DNA from: Virgibacillus sp. AGTR
GTDB taxonomy: Bacteria; Bacillota; Bacilli; Bacillales; Amphibacillaceae
Direction: 5' to 3'
Assembly (NCBI RefSeq): GCF_016919725.2
Contig: NZ_JAJERH010000015.1
Coordinates: 1 to 62,022, forward strand
Length of the DNA: 62,022 nt
Shown here: piece by piece, positions 39,882 to 48,463 of the stretch
Position numbering within the stretch: the stretch's first letter is position 1
Layout of the letters: each line of letters opens with the position of its first letter
Position numbers and translations under genes: made by a program
Notes under the pieces: model-generated
What the model was told of the DNA's origin: nothing
Database searches by the model: none
What the model saw: only the letters and a program-made list of their open reading frames with translations

Positions 39882-40676
39882 ATGGATATGGGATTAAACA
39901 ATAAAACAGCTTTAGTTACAGGATCAACGAAAGGTATAGGTAAAGCAATTGCCATTGAACTTGCCAAAGAAGGTGTCAATGTGCTAATTAATGGACGAAA
40001 TTATGAAGAGGTAGAACGAATCGTAAATGAAATTAAATCGAATTTCCCGGCTACCTCTCCTCAAAATGCTACAGCCGATATTGTCGATATTCTACAAAGA
40101 GAAGCCTTATTTAAAAAATACCCCACTATTGATATTTTAGTTAACAATATGGGTATTTATGAGATTATGCAATATGAGGACATTGACGATGAAGCATGGG
40201 AAAAATACTTCCGTACTAATGTTCTTGCTGCAAATGGATTATCTAAGTTTTATTTACCTAAAATGTTAAAAAACGATTATGGTCGCATTATTTTTATTGC
40301 CAGTGAAGAAGCAATTATGCCTTCAGGACAAATGCCTCAGTATTGTATGACAAAATCCATGCTATTATCATTGTCAAAAAGCTTATCTAAATTAACAGTA
40401 GGAGCAGAAGTTACAGTTAATACAATCATGCCAGGACCAACACTCTCTGAAAATGTTCATCAAATAATTGAGGGTATATACTCTCATGCTGATATGACTT
40501 TTTCAGAAAAAGAGAAAGAATTTATGACTACAAACCTACCTCAATCTGAAATACAACGATTTATCAAGCCAATTGAAATAGGTAGATTAACTACATTTTT
40601 GTGTAGTCCTTATGCATCCGCATTTAAAGGTTCTCCAATCCGCATGGATGGGGGAATGGTACCGACTATTTTTTAG
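39882..40676 (+). CDS. Short-chain dehydrogenase/reductase
   Basis: A 264-residue NAD(P)-dependent Rossmann-fold oxidoreductase. Cofactor motif TGSTKGIGKAIA at residues 13-24, NNMG at about 90, and the catalytic Ser/Tyr/Lys in FIASEEAIMPSGQMPQYCMTK. C-terminal GGMVP is usual. The start at 39882 is chosen over an ATG at 39867 because GGAG lies 9 bases before it and overlaps the earlier codon. It follows the AraC gene by 128 bases in the same direction. Unlike the AraC gene its base use is AT-rich, so the two may not share an origin. Substrate unknown. Confidence 0.85.
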   Translation: MDMGLNNKTALVTGSTKGIGKAIAIELAKEGVNVLINGRNYEEVERIVNEIKSNFPATSPQNATADIVDILQREALFKKYPTIDILVNNMGIYEIMQYEDIDDEAWEKYFRTNVLAANGLSKFYLPKMLKNDYGRIIFIASEEAIMPSGQMPQYCMTKSMLLSLSKSLSKLTVGAEVTVNTIMPGPTLSENVHQIIEGIYSHADMTFSEKEKEFMTTNLPQSEIQRFIKPIEIGRLTTFLCSPYASAFKGSPIRMDGGMVPTIF

Positions 40677-40766
40677 TATTTTTCTATTTCAAATATTGTA
40701 TATAAGTTTAACAAAACGTAAAAGAATAGGATGCTCTAATACTATAGAAGGGCGCGATTGAAACAA

Positions 40767-40890
40767 AAGGAGGCTGAGGCCGCGACCGCGGAAAGCAAGT
40801 ATATTTTCACGGTGCGGCGATGATACTCCTATTGATAACATGATTATTCGTATGTTGAGTAAAGAAGTTGTGTTTCGTCCCAGCCTCCTT
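40767..40890 (+). repeat. MITE-like element, 124 bp, perfect 10-bp terminal inverted repeats
   Basis: AAGGAGGCTG (40767-40776) and CAGCCTCCTT (40881-40890) are exact inverted repeats. The inside shares CACGGTGCGGCGATGATACTCC and TATTGATAACATGATTATTCGTA, in reverse, with 56987-57120 and 61921-62022. Short form of the family, without the terminator hairpin. It lies just downstream of the broken protease gene. Confidence 0.85.
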
Positions 40891-40978
40891 ATTTTATAAA
40901 TTTTTCAATTTAGGTTTTGATAATCGTGGAACTGTTGAGACAGCTATTTCGATCGAATGGTTCCTAATTTTGGGCTAA

Positions 40979-42551
40979 TTATCTCATTAGTGCTGTTCGA
41001 TGATCATTTAAGAAAAACATTGATTTTTGCATTCCTAAGCTCGGAATTATCGAAGAAACAGCGTCATATGCGTTCACTAATCCATAACCATATCCATTAT
41101 TCGGTGAATTTGGAAATTCGTTATCAGTTAATGGTGTGGCAGTAGCTAGTAGAGCTTCTTCTATTTCATTAACAGTTAAGCTACTATCAGCTTGTTTCAT
41201 CAAAGCCACAACTGCTGAAACAGCAGGACCTGCCATTGATGTACCATTCCACCCGCCTTCATAACCATTGCCTGGAACACTAGAACGAATATTTACACCT
41301 GGTGCTGAAATATCGGGCATCATAAGGGGACGGACCTTGTAATGAAAAGCTTCCTAGCGAATCATTAGAATCGGTTGCACCAGTAGCAAATGACTCTGGA
41401 TAGTTTGCTGGTACCGCAATCGACTCTGGACCACCTGGATTATAGATCGACGTATTCCCTGCAGAGAATTCCGGGAATATTTCTGCTGCTCTCCAATTTC
41501 TTACAACGTCTCGATACCATTCATTAAGACCCGGACCACCTCCCCACGAATTATTTACAACATCGGGCGCCATATCAACGCGTGAATTTCCTTGTGCATC
41601 TGTAGGAGCTAAAACCCACTCCGCTGCTTCGAGAAGATCAGTATCGGTACCTCCACTTGCTGAAAAGGCTTTTACAGCGATCCAATTTGCTCCTGGAGCA
41701 ACACCTACTTGGTTTGAGCCATCTGGCTCACTACCTACCATTGTTCCAGTAACGTGTGTGCCATGACCTTGATCATCATAAGGAGCCGATTCCCCTGCTG
41801 TCGCATCAAACCAATTAAAATCATGATTCACTTCTCCGGAAGTATTATCATAGCCTCGATATTTTTCTTGTAGCGCTGGATGATCCCATTGAACACCTGT
41901 ATCTATACTAGCAACGGTTACACCTGATCCATCAAATCCCATATCCCATACTGTGGGGGCTCCAACACGTTCAACATTCCATTCGACATTCGCGATTTTT
42001 GAAGCAGGTGCTTCTGCATCTTTTGTAATTGTAGTAAACAATTGTCTTCTTTCATTTGGCAGTATCTTTTCTACCTCCGTAAAAGCTGCAAGCTTATTGG
42101 CAACTTTCTTCGTTGCTGTGACAGCCATTCCGTTTACAATATGATACGACTTAAATGTGTCTACATTTCCTTTTTCGACTTCTGCTTCAAGGAACTTCCT
42201 AACTTTCTGTTGAGAATTTAAGGATGTTTCCTTTAATTCTGTTAAAACGGCAGTTCGTTGGGTTAATTCAGCCTTCTTTGCAGATAACTGCGCTTTCTGA
42301 CTAGAGGCTTTCGCCCGTTCAGCTATTTTCATAGTATCTGCTTTTTCTTTAAATTTGACTAGGAAGGTTAACTTATCATCGCCCTTAAACTCTTTAATCA
42401 ACCGCTTACTGACTTTTTCTTTTACCATTTGGTTCGACATACCGTTCGACTCTGCATTCGTTACTCCAGGTACAATTAATGAAAATGTCAATAGTACTGT
42501 TGCGGCAAAGCTAAATGCTGTTCTCATTTGACGTCTACGTTTAGCTTTCAT
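40979..42551 (-). pseudogene. Subtilase (S8), bacillopeptidase F-like, frameshifted and truncated
   Basis: N-terminal part (42551-41330): signal peptide ending VTNAES, an I9-type propeptide, then the protease with Asp in VASIDTGVQWDHPAL and His in DDQGHGTHVTGTM. At SLQGPSPYD the frame is lost near 41325-41335. In another frame (41323-40979) it resumes as PDISAPGVNIRSSVPG and GTSMAGPAVSA with the catalytic Ser, then ends after NAYDAVSSIIPSLG. Bacillopeptidase F continues for several hundred more residues, absent here. So the gene carries both a frameshift and a 3' truncation and should give no active enzyme, unless programmed slippage occurs, for which no signal is seen. Start chosen from GGGAGG 7 bases before ATG 42551. 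Confidence 0.88.
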
Positions 42552-42587
42552 GACCATTCCTCCCATCAATTTTTGACACATTTCCAA

Positions 42588-42924
42588 TGCAGATAAGAAT
42601 CAAATCCATATAGAACACTTTGCCTCCTTTCTTCACTCATTTCGTTCTTATCTGACTATGATGCTTTTCTATCGTATCTAGGTTGTTACTCAATTATAGA
42701 AGATGAAAAAGGGAGAAATATGTCAAACAACGTCGAAAAAAATTCTCATTTTAAGATTGATAGATTAGTCATAAATTTTCTTAAAATATTTCTAGGTATT
42801 TTTAAATAGATTTGCATCATAGATATCCAAATAAAGCTAGCATATTATTTGATTTTAACGTAATTACAAATTTATATCTAAATAATAATAATTTTCTATT
42901 TTTTAAGAAAAATGATAAAATAAA
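42588..42924. other. AT-rich gene-free stretch upstream of the gabD leader
   Basis: Divergent region between the protease remnant and the dehydrogenase gene. Very AT-rich, no open frame, no repeats of either family. It should contain promoters for both neighbours. Confidence 0.4.
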
Positions 42925-43000
42925 CCTATACATCCTTCTTCATTTACCATTTCACTTTCTTAGCGAAAGAAAATAAAGACTTTGTAAGTAAATGTATAGG
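42925..43000 (+). promoter_or_regulatory. Large hairpin in the leader of the aldehyde dehydrogenase gene
   Basis: CCTATACAT (42925-42933) pairs exactly with ATGTATAGG (42992-43000). Inside, ACTTTCTT-agcg-AAAGAAAAT forms a second stem, and CATTTAC can pair with GTAAATG, which overlaps the outer arm, so two folds compete. An AT-rich run with several T follows. It lies about 100 bases before the start codon. It could be a terminator, an attenuator or an operator; the sequence does not decide. Confidence 0.5.
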
Positions 43001-43103
43001 ATTTATTATTTTAATTTATAGTTCATATGTTTTTATCGATGAATAACTAGGGAATATAATAAATATAATAGAACGTTATATTAATGAGCAAAGGAGTTTT
43101 ATA

Positions 43104-44498
43104 ATGGCTAACTCGATTATTGTTACAAACCCAGCTACTGGAGAAACTATTAAAGAAATTAAGAAACATAGCAAAGAAGAAATTCAAGCAGCGCTTAAAA
43201 AAGGACATGACTATTTCCCAAAATGGTCAAAGGTTAATGCCCATAAAAGAGCCGAATTATTAAATACGTGGGCGAAAAAAATTCGTGATGCCAAAGATGA
43301 CATTGCCGAGCTGATGACACTTGAAAATGGAAAACCATTAAAAGAATCCTCTGGTGAAGTAGAATATGCTGCAAGCTATATTGATTGGTACGCAGAAGAA
43401 GCAAAGCGAATATATGGTAGGACCATTCCAGCAAATACGGAGTCCAAACGCATTATTATTAGTAAACAACCCGTTGGTTTAGTCGCCGCGATCACTCCTT
43501 GGAATTTTCCAGCAGCCATGATGACTCGTAAAGCTGCGCCAGCACTTGCTGCAGGTTGTACATTCATTGTTAAGCCAGCCTCTGAAACACCATTGACTGG
43601 CATACGAATTATTGAATTAGCTCATGAAGCTGGCATCCCAGAAGAAGCAATTCAATACGTTTCTGGTTCTGGTAGTATAATTGGTGACCTATTTACCAAC
43701 AGCGACTATGTACGAAAAATAACATTTACTGGATCTACATCTGTTGGAAAAGAATTAATAAAAAACAGTGCCGATACAGTAAAGCATGTAACGATGGAGC
43801 TTGGTGGACATGCACCATTGATTGTAGCCAAGGATGCTGATATCGAGCTAGCAGCCAAACAAACAGTAGCTACGAAATTCCGTAATGCTGGTCAGACCTG
43901 TGTTTGTGCAAACAGAATCATTGTTCATGAAGATGTCGTTGACAAATTCGCTGAAAAGTTTGTTGCAGAAGTAAAGCAGCTTCAAGTAGGAAATGGATTA
44001 CATGAAGGTGTTGATATCGGCCCAATCATTAATCAAGGTGGCTATGAAAAAATCATTTCTCACATTACTGATGCCAAAGAAAAGGGTGCACAAGTACTGT
44101 TAGGAGATCAATTTGATGCAAATGACGACAAAGGATACTACTTTGTTCATCCAACTGTACTTAAAAATGTAACTGAAGAAATGGATATTATGCACGAAGA
44201 AACATTTGGTCCTGTTGCTCCAATAACCACGTTTACAGAAATAGATGAAGCTGTAGCGATGGCGAATCACACACCGTTTGGTCTTGCTGCCTACTTCTTT
44301 ACTAATGACTATCGCACTGGCACATATCTTCATGAACATTTAGACTATGGAATTATTGGCTGGAATGATGGTGGACCATCAGCGGCACATGCCCCATTTG
44401 GTGGAATGAAAGAGAGTGGACTAGGACGTGAAGGCGGCTTAGAAGGAATCGAACCTTATTTAGAAACTAAATACCTGTCTATTGGAAACTTAAATTAA
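43104..44498 (+). CDS. gabD: Succinate-semialdehyde dehydrogenase (NAD(P)+)
   Basis: A 464-residue aldehyde dehydrogenase. The Glu base is in [10 protein letters not shown] and the nucleophilic Cys in [11 protein letters not shown]. Cofactor motifs are [12 protein letters not shown] and [11 protein letters not shown]. The QTCVCANR second cysteine and the [14 protein letters not shown] end are characteristic of GabD-type enzymes. It oxidises succinate semialdehyde to succinate. No gabT or gabP lies nearby, so it may serve other semialdehydes. Single gene with a structured leader and a terminator. AAAGGAG precedes the ATG. Confidence 0.92.
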   Translation: MANSIIVTNPATGETIKEIKKHSKEEIQAALKKGHDYFPKWSKVNAHKRAELLNTWAKKIRDAKDDIAELMTLENGKPLKESSGEVEYAASYIDWYAEEAKRIYGRTIPANTESKRIIISKQPVGLVAAITPWNFPAAMMTRKAAPALAAGCTFIVKPASETPLTGIRIIELAHEAGIPEEAIQYVSGSGSIIGDLFTNSDYVRKITFTGSTSVGKELIKNSADTVKHVTMELGGHAPLIVAKDADIELAAKQTVATKFRNAGQTCVCANRIIVHEDVVDKFAEKFVAEVKQLQVGNGLHEGVDIGPIINQGGYEKIISHITDAKEKGAQVLLGDQFDANDDKGYYFVHPTVLKNVTEEMDIMHEETFGPVAPITTFTEIDEAVAMANHTPFGLAAYFFTNDYRTGTYLHEHLDYGIIGWNDGGPSAAHAPFGGMKESGLGREGGLEGIEPYLETKYLSIGNLN

Positions 44499-44581
44499 AG
44501 CTTTCGCTTGAACAGCGCTTATCAATTATGTTGCTCCATCTGTAAAGCATCTCTAGATACTAGCTGATTCTCATTATATGT

Positions 44582-44626
44582 AAGGCTCTCTCACTTAGCA
44601 GCAGTTGCTAAACAGAAGAGAGCCTT
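44582..44626 (+). terminator. Rho-independent terminator of the aldehyde dehydrogenase gene
   Basis: AAGGCTCTCT and AGAGAGCCTT pair, with an inner TAGCA/TGCTA stem, followed by TTTGCTT. About 85 bases after the stop codon. Confidence 0.8.
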
Positions 44627-44923
44627 TGCTTATCTGATACACGTAAACAAGATAACGAAGGAATCATCCAAAGACTGAGAACCAACTGCAAATCTCTCTG
44701 ATTATTTGTTGTATCTATATTGATAACCCTTTTTAGATCGTGGAGATAACTTCCTCGCTCTAATAGCCTTGTGACATCAGAACAATTATGATGACTGTTT
44801 AATTTAGTCACTTCACCCCCCTATTTTCACTCAGAATATTTAGTTATTATAGCCGCTATTCTTTCCTTTTCCTTTCGATACCAACTTATAATACTATTAA
44901 GGTAAAGAAGGGGGACATGTTAC
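44627..44923. other. Gene-free stretch before the metallo-beta-lactamase-fold lipoprotein gene
   Basis: No supported gene. The minus-strand open frame at 44608-44811 has no ribosome site and begins inside the terminator. The end of the stretch has an AGAAGGGGGAC ribosome site for the next gene. Confidence 0.35.
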
Positions 44924-46003
44924 ATGAAGCGTCATTGGCTGTTTTTGATTATCATTGGATTATTTTGCTTCGTAACGGCTTGTGGTAAATCACCCACACA
45001 ATCAGATAGTGTTGCACACTCAACGTCTTCAAATGGGCAACTGGATGTTCATTACATAGATGCTGGCCAAGCAGATGCGACGCTATTTCGCTATTCAGAG
45101 GATCAACAAACCTATACGATTTTATATGACACTGGTGATTGGAAAAGTAATGATGTAAACGAATATTTAGCGTCCCAAGCTATTAATAACATTGATTTAA
45201 TCATTATTAGTCATCCAGATGCTGATCATATTGGACAATTAGCAGAAATCCTTCAAACATACGAAACAGAGGAAGTATGGATGAGTGGTAATGAAAGCTC
45301 TTCTCAAACCTTTCAAAAAGCTTTAGAAGCAGTAATTGATAGTGGCGCTAACTATGAAGAACCTCGAGTAGGAGAGCAGTTTGTAATCGGGCCATTGGAA
45401 ATCGACATCCTCTATCCTAAAGAAATCACAGGTGAAGCAAATAAAGAGTCTCTTTCCGTTCGATTATCATATGATCAAATGCGTTTTTTGTTTACAGGGG
45501 ATGCAGGTAAAGCAGAGGAAAGAGAAATGCTTACGATGAATGATTCGATCGATGCGGATTTTCTCCAGCTTGGGCACCACGGTTCCAATACATCTACCGC
45601 AACTGAATTTGTAGAAGCAGTTAATCCACAAGTAGCTATTTATAGTGCAGGAAAGGATAATAACTATGGACACCCACATAAAGAAACAATAAAAAAAATC
45701 AAAAATGCTGGAATTGACTTATATGGTACAGATAATGATGGTACCATTATCATAACTACAAATGGAACAGAATATCAAATTTCTACGGAAAAAGGGAAAG
45801 ATGAATGTATTGCCATTAACCAAGCTTCACATGATGACTTACAAAATATTATTCATATTGGCTCAGAGCGGGCAACTGCATTAATTGACTTACGACCGTA
45901 TCAATCACTAAATGATTTAACAAAGATAAAAGGTATCAGTACTGCAACATTAGATGATATAAAAGAACAAGGATTAGCCTGTATGAAAGGAGCCGACAAA
46001 TGA
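44924..46003 (+). CDS. Lipoprotein metallo-beta-lactamase-fold hydrolase with helix-hairpin-helix
   Basis: 359 residues. Lipoprotein signal (KRHWLFLIIIGLFCFVTAC, lipobox Cys20), so anchored outside the membrane. Residues about 40-275 are a ComEC/Rec2-like metallo-beta-lactamase domain: DVHYIDAGQADATL, SHPDADHIGQL with metal ligands, FTGDAGKAEE, LQLGHHGSNTST and NNYGHPHKE. Residues about 290-355 form a ComEA-like helix-hairpin-helix unit (INQASHDDLQNIIHIGSERATALIDL; LTKIKGISTATL). Such extracellular proteins may degrade DNA or phosphodiesters. It joins, in one chain, the two parts found separately in ComEC and ComEA. Its stop overlaps the DUF3006 gene by four bases. Confidence 0.9.
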   Translation: MKRHWLFLIIIGLFCFVTACGKSPTQSDSVAHSTSSNGQLDVHYIDAGQADATLFRYSEDQQTYTILYDTGDWKSNDVNEYLASQAINNIDLIIISHPDADHIGQLAEILQTYETEEVWMSGNESSSQTFQKALEAVIDSGANYEEPRVGEQFVIGPLEIDILYPKEITGEANKESLSVRLSYDQMRFLFTGDAGKAEEREMLTMNDSIDADFLQLGHHGSNTSTATEFVEAVNPQVAIYSAGKDNNYGHPHKETIKKIKNAGIDLYGTDNDGTIIITTNGTEYQISTEKGKDECIAINQASHDDLQNIIHIGSERATALIDLRPYQSLNDLTKIKGISTATLDDIKEQGLACMKGADK

Positions 46004-46260
46004 AAGGTGTCTTAGATCGCTTTGAAGATAATGAAAAAGCAGTCATCTTAGTGGAAGATAAACAAAAGGAAATTCTTATCGCTAAAAACCTGCTTCCAAA
46101 GGGAAGTGAAGTAGATACCTGTTTTGACATTACTGCTAAAGATGGAAAATATCAATTAGAAATAGACAAGGAATGTACAAAACACCAAGCAGAGAAGATA
46201 TCAGAGCGCTTGGGAAAACTTCGCCAACAAAGGTCAGATAGTAAATTTAGAAAGAAATAG
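46000..46260 (+). CDS. DUF3006 family protein
   Basis: 86 residues. The N-terminal MKGVLDRFEDNEKAVILVED and ILIAKNLLPKGSEVD match the DUF3006 pattern, a small beta-rich domain of unknown function. The C-terminus is charged and helical (ISERLGKLRQQRSDSKFRKK). The start overlaps the stop of the upstream metallo-beta-lactamase-fold gene (ATGA), so the two are translated as a unit. DUF3006 genes often sit beside ComEC-like hydrolases, as far as I recall, which supports a joint role. Confidence 0.85.
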   Translation: MKGVLDRFEDNEKAVILVEDKQKEILIAKNLLPKGSEVDTCFDITAKDGKYQLEIDKECTKHQAEKISERLGKLRQQRSDSKFRKK

Positions 46261-46267
46261 CGACCAC

Positions 46268-46298
46268 AAAAACAGGGATTTAAATTATCCCTGTTTTT
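46268..46298. terminator. Bidirectional rho-independent terminator
   Basis: AAAAACAGGGAT and ATCCCTGTTTTT form a 12-bp stem with a 7-base loop, 8 bases after the DUF3006 stop. A and T runs on both sides suit both directions. It also could stop the leftward NamZ transcript 260 bases away. Confidence 0.88.
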
Positions 46299-46364
46299 AC
46301 ATGCCAATATGTTATTTGTAGCAGTATTTTATGAATCAAAACAGAAGTATCTGCTACTCTATCT

Positions 46365-46547
46365 ATAAAGTGAAACTTTAGTAGGGATTTTGTTTATCCT
46401 CCACTGATTGTTCGTACCCCAAGGATATGACCTAACGGCCTTGGAACCAATCGGACATTTACTGGCAGTCGATCTCCTACTTATCCATATTGGTTTCACT
46501 TTATTCCTTAAAGTGGGAATCTTACTGCCAGTTATATGCATGATAGA
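46365..46547 (+). repeat. Structured 185-bp repeat, copy 9
   Basis: Left end exact ATAAA (46365-46369), right end ATAGA. Keeps AACCAAT with ATTGGTT, and AAAGTGAAAC with GTTTCACTTT. The first hairpin has lost its 5' arm in part. It lies in the convergent gap between the DUF3006 and NamZ-like genes. Confidence 0.9.
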
Positions 46548-46556
46548 TATGCACGG

Positions 46557-48413
46557 CTAATTTTCTCCATCATGCTGCAAATCTAATACGATTCGCGAAG
46601 CGTATGTTGGTGTTTCTACGTTTACAGCCGTTTGTTTTACATGCAATTCTGCTAAAAAGTTTTCTCCCTCTATTTGATAATCGATGCGCTCGATCACTGG
46701 ACTATTCCCAATTAAAATGCTCCCTCCTCCCTTTTCTAACTCTCCAGCTATTTCTCCATAGGGGATAGAAAATAACAGGCGGTGATCTTCTTCTTCAACA
46801 GCATAATTGCTGACTGTCTTATTTAAATCAAACACAACACGTGTATAGGAATCATGTACTCCAAAGCGAATATTTTGAACTAAAATTGCTGATATATCTA
46901 TAGAACGTTCTGCTTTTTGCTTTTGGTAGATTGCAATAATTTTACCAACACCATCTTTTAGCGCATGAAATTGGCTATCCTCAACATACCCTAATCCATC
47001 TGTAACTTTCCAGTTAATATCATCCGAATTTATTTCTAATTTTTCTCCATCCTTATCAAAGCCTTGTAACGATAAAGGAATGCTTTGTCCAATTGCTGCG
47101 GATAAATCTAACGGTAAGATACCAAGTACTGTTTTCCCTTTATAAGGCTTTGCACCCTTCGGATAGGGTCCATAAAGTAAGTAGTGATTTCGTACCTCAA
47201 GCTTCCATTTCATTAATTTCCTTTGCCAACTATCTATAATTTTCTCTATCGATTCATTATTTCGAATCATCGCTGGCACTTCTGGGTCACCAATAAGATT
47301 GGCGTATTTATCTGTCATCATAAATTGATCTGGGTCTTGATCACGCATCGCATCAAGAAGCTGTAATCCTAAATTTACTAAATCTATTTTCTGCCGATCA
47401 ATTATGTGTACCTGTACACCACCAATGCGCTCCCCTTCATATTTACCAAACATTGGTGTGAAGTAAGCAGAACGAAAACGGACGCCATCTATGTTTCTAT
47501 CATTCATTTCTTCTGCTAATTGATTCCCATTAATCCATGGTGCACCTACAAGCTCAAATGGCTTTGTTGTTCCTAGACCAGTTGTTAATGTTGTATCATC
47601 CAATAGTTCTGTTCCTGCATATAAATAAGCTGTTTCTTGCGCTGGAATATTAGGAGAAGGTTGAATCCATGGTAACTGTGTGTCTTCAAAATGCATGAAG
47701 CGCTTCCAACCTTTCATTTTCGCTACTTTTAACGATACTCCCAAACTATATTCATGATTCCACATTGTTGCTAGTTCACCAACAGTCAGGCCGTGACGTA
47801 CAGGCAAAAGAAATCTTCCCATAAAACTAACCGTGTCCGCTGAACGAAGAGGTCCCTCTACTCGTTCGCCACCAATTGGATTTGGCCGATCCAGAACAAT
47901 AATCGCTTTCCCCTGTTCTGCGGCCGCTTCCATTGCAAAACCAAGTGTATAAATATAGGTATATACATTAGAACCGATATCTTGGATATCAAATAACAAT
48001 ACATCAATATCTTCAAGCATTTCTTCTGTCGGCTTCCATGTTGGTCCATACAGGCTGTAAACAGGTAAACCCGTCTTTTCATCTACATACGACTCAACAT
48101 ATTCACCCGCTTCACGGTTACCACGAATACCGTGTTCAGGACCAAAAAGTGCAGTTAGATTTACATCTGGATGTTCATACAATAAGTCAATTGAACTTTT
48201 TAAATTTCGATCAACGCCTGTTGGGTTTGTAATTAGACCTACTCGTTTTCCAGCTAACCAATTCAAATGTTCTTCTAATAAGACTTCAATACCTGGCTTT
48301 ACTATTCGCTTTTCTTTACGACTCGCTTCTTTATCTGCATGAACGGTTTGCTGTTGAAATATGACAGCAAGCAATGCAATTGTCGATAAACATAATACCT
48401 TGATTTTCACCAA
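46557..48413 (-). CDS. NamZ-like exo-beta-N-acetylmuramidase with Ig-like and AMIN-like domains
   Basis: 618 residues. Sec signal peptide (KIKVLCLSTIALLAVIF..TVHA). Residues about 35-415 are a DUF1343/GH171 domain as in Bacillus subtilis NamZ (YbbC): GVDRNLKSSIDLL, FGPEHGIRG, FDIQDIGSNVYTYIYTLG, LDRPNPIGG and SPNIPAQETAYLYAGTELL. These enzymes remove N-acetylmuramic acid from non-reducing ends of peptidoglycan chains. Family proteins usually stop near 420 residues. Here about 200 more follow: an Ig-like segment (about 430-510) and an AMIN-like segment (about 515-615; VQNIRFGVHDSYTRVVFDL), a wall-targeting type domain. Last gene of a PTS operon, which hints that released muramyl sugars could be imported. 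Confidence 0.85.
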   Translation of the reverse strand: MVKIKVLCLSTIALLAVIFQQQTVHADKEASRKEKRIVKPGIEVLLEEHLNWLAGKRVGLITNPTGVDRNLKSSIDLLYEHPDVNLTALFGPEHGIRGNREAGEYVESYVDEKTGLPVYSLYGPTWKPTEEMLEDIDVLLFDIQDIGSNVYTYIYTLGFAMEAAAEQGKAIIVLDRPNPIGGERVEGPLRSADTVSFMGRFLLPVRHGLTVGELATMWNHEYSLGVSLKVAKMKGWKRFMHFEDTQLPWIQPSPNIPAQETAYLYAGTELLDDTTLTTGLGTTKPFELVGAPWINGNQLAEEMNDRNIDGVRFRSAYFTPMFGKYEGERIGGVQVHIIDRQKIDLVNLGLQLLDAMRDQDPDQFMMTDKYANLIGDPEVPAMIRNNESIEKIIDSWQRKLMKWKLEVRNHYLLYGPYPKGAKPYKGKTVLGILPLDLSAAIGQSIPLSLQGFDKDGEKLEINSDDINWKVTDGLGYVEDSQFHALKDGVGKIIAIYQKQKAERSIDISAILVQNIRFGVHDSYTRVVFDLNKTVSNYAVEEEDHRLLFSIPYGEIAGELEKGGGSILIGNSPVIERIDYQIEGENFLAELHVKQTAVNVETPTYASRIVLDLQHDGEN

Positions 48414-48463
48414 AACACTCCCATTTCATGAGTAATTTTTCAACCATGTAACAATACCTTGCA

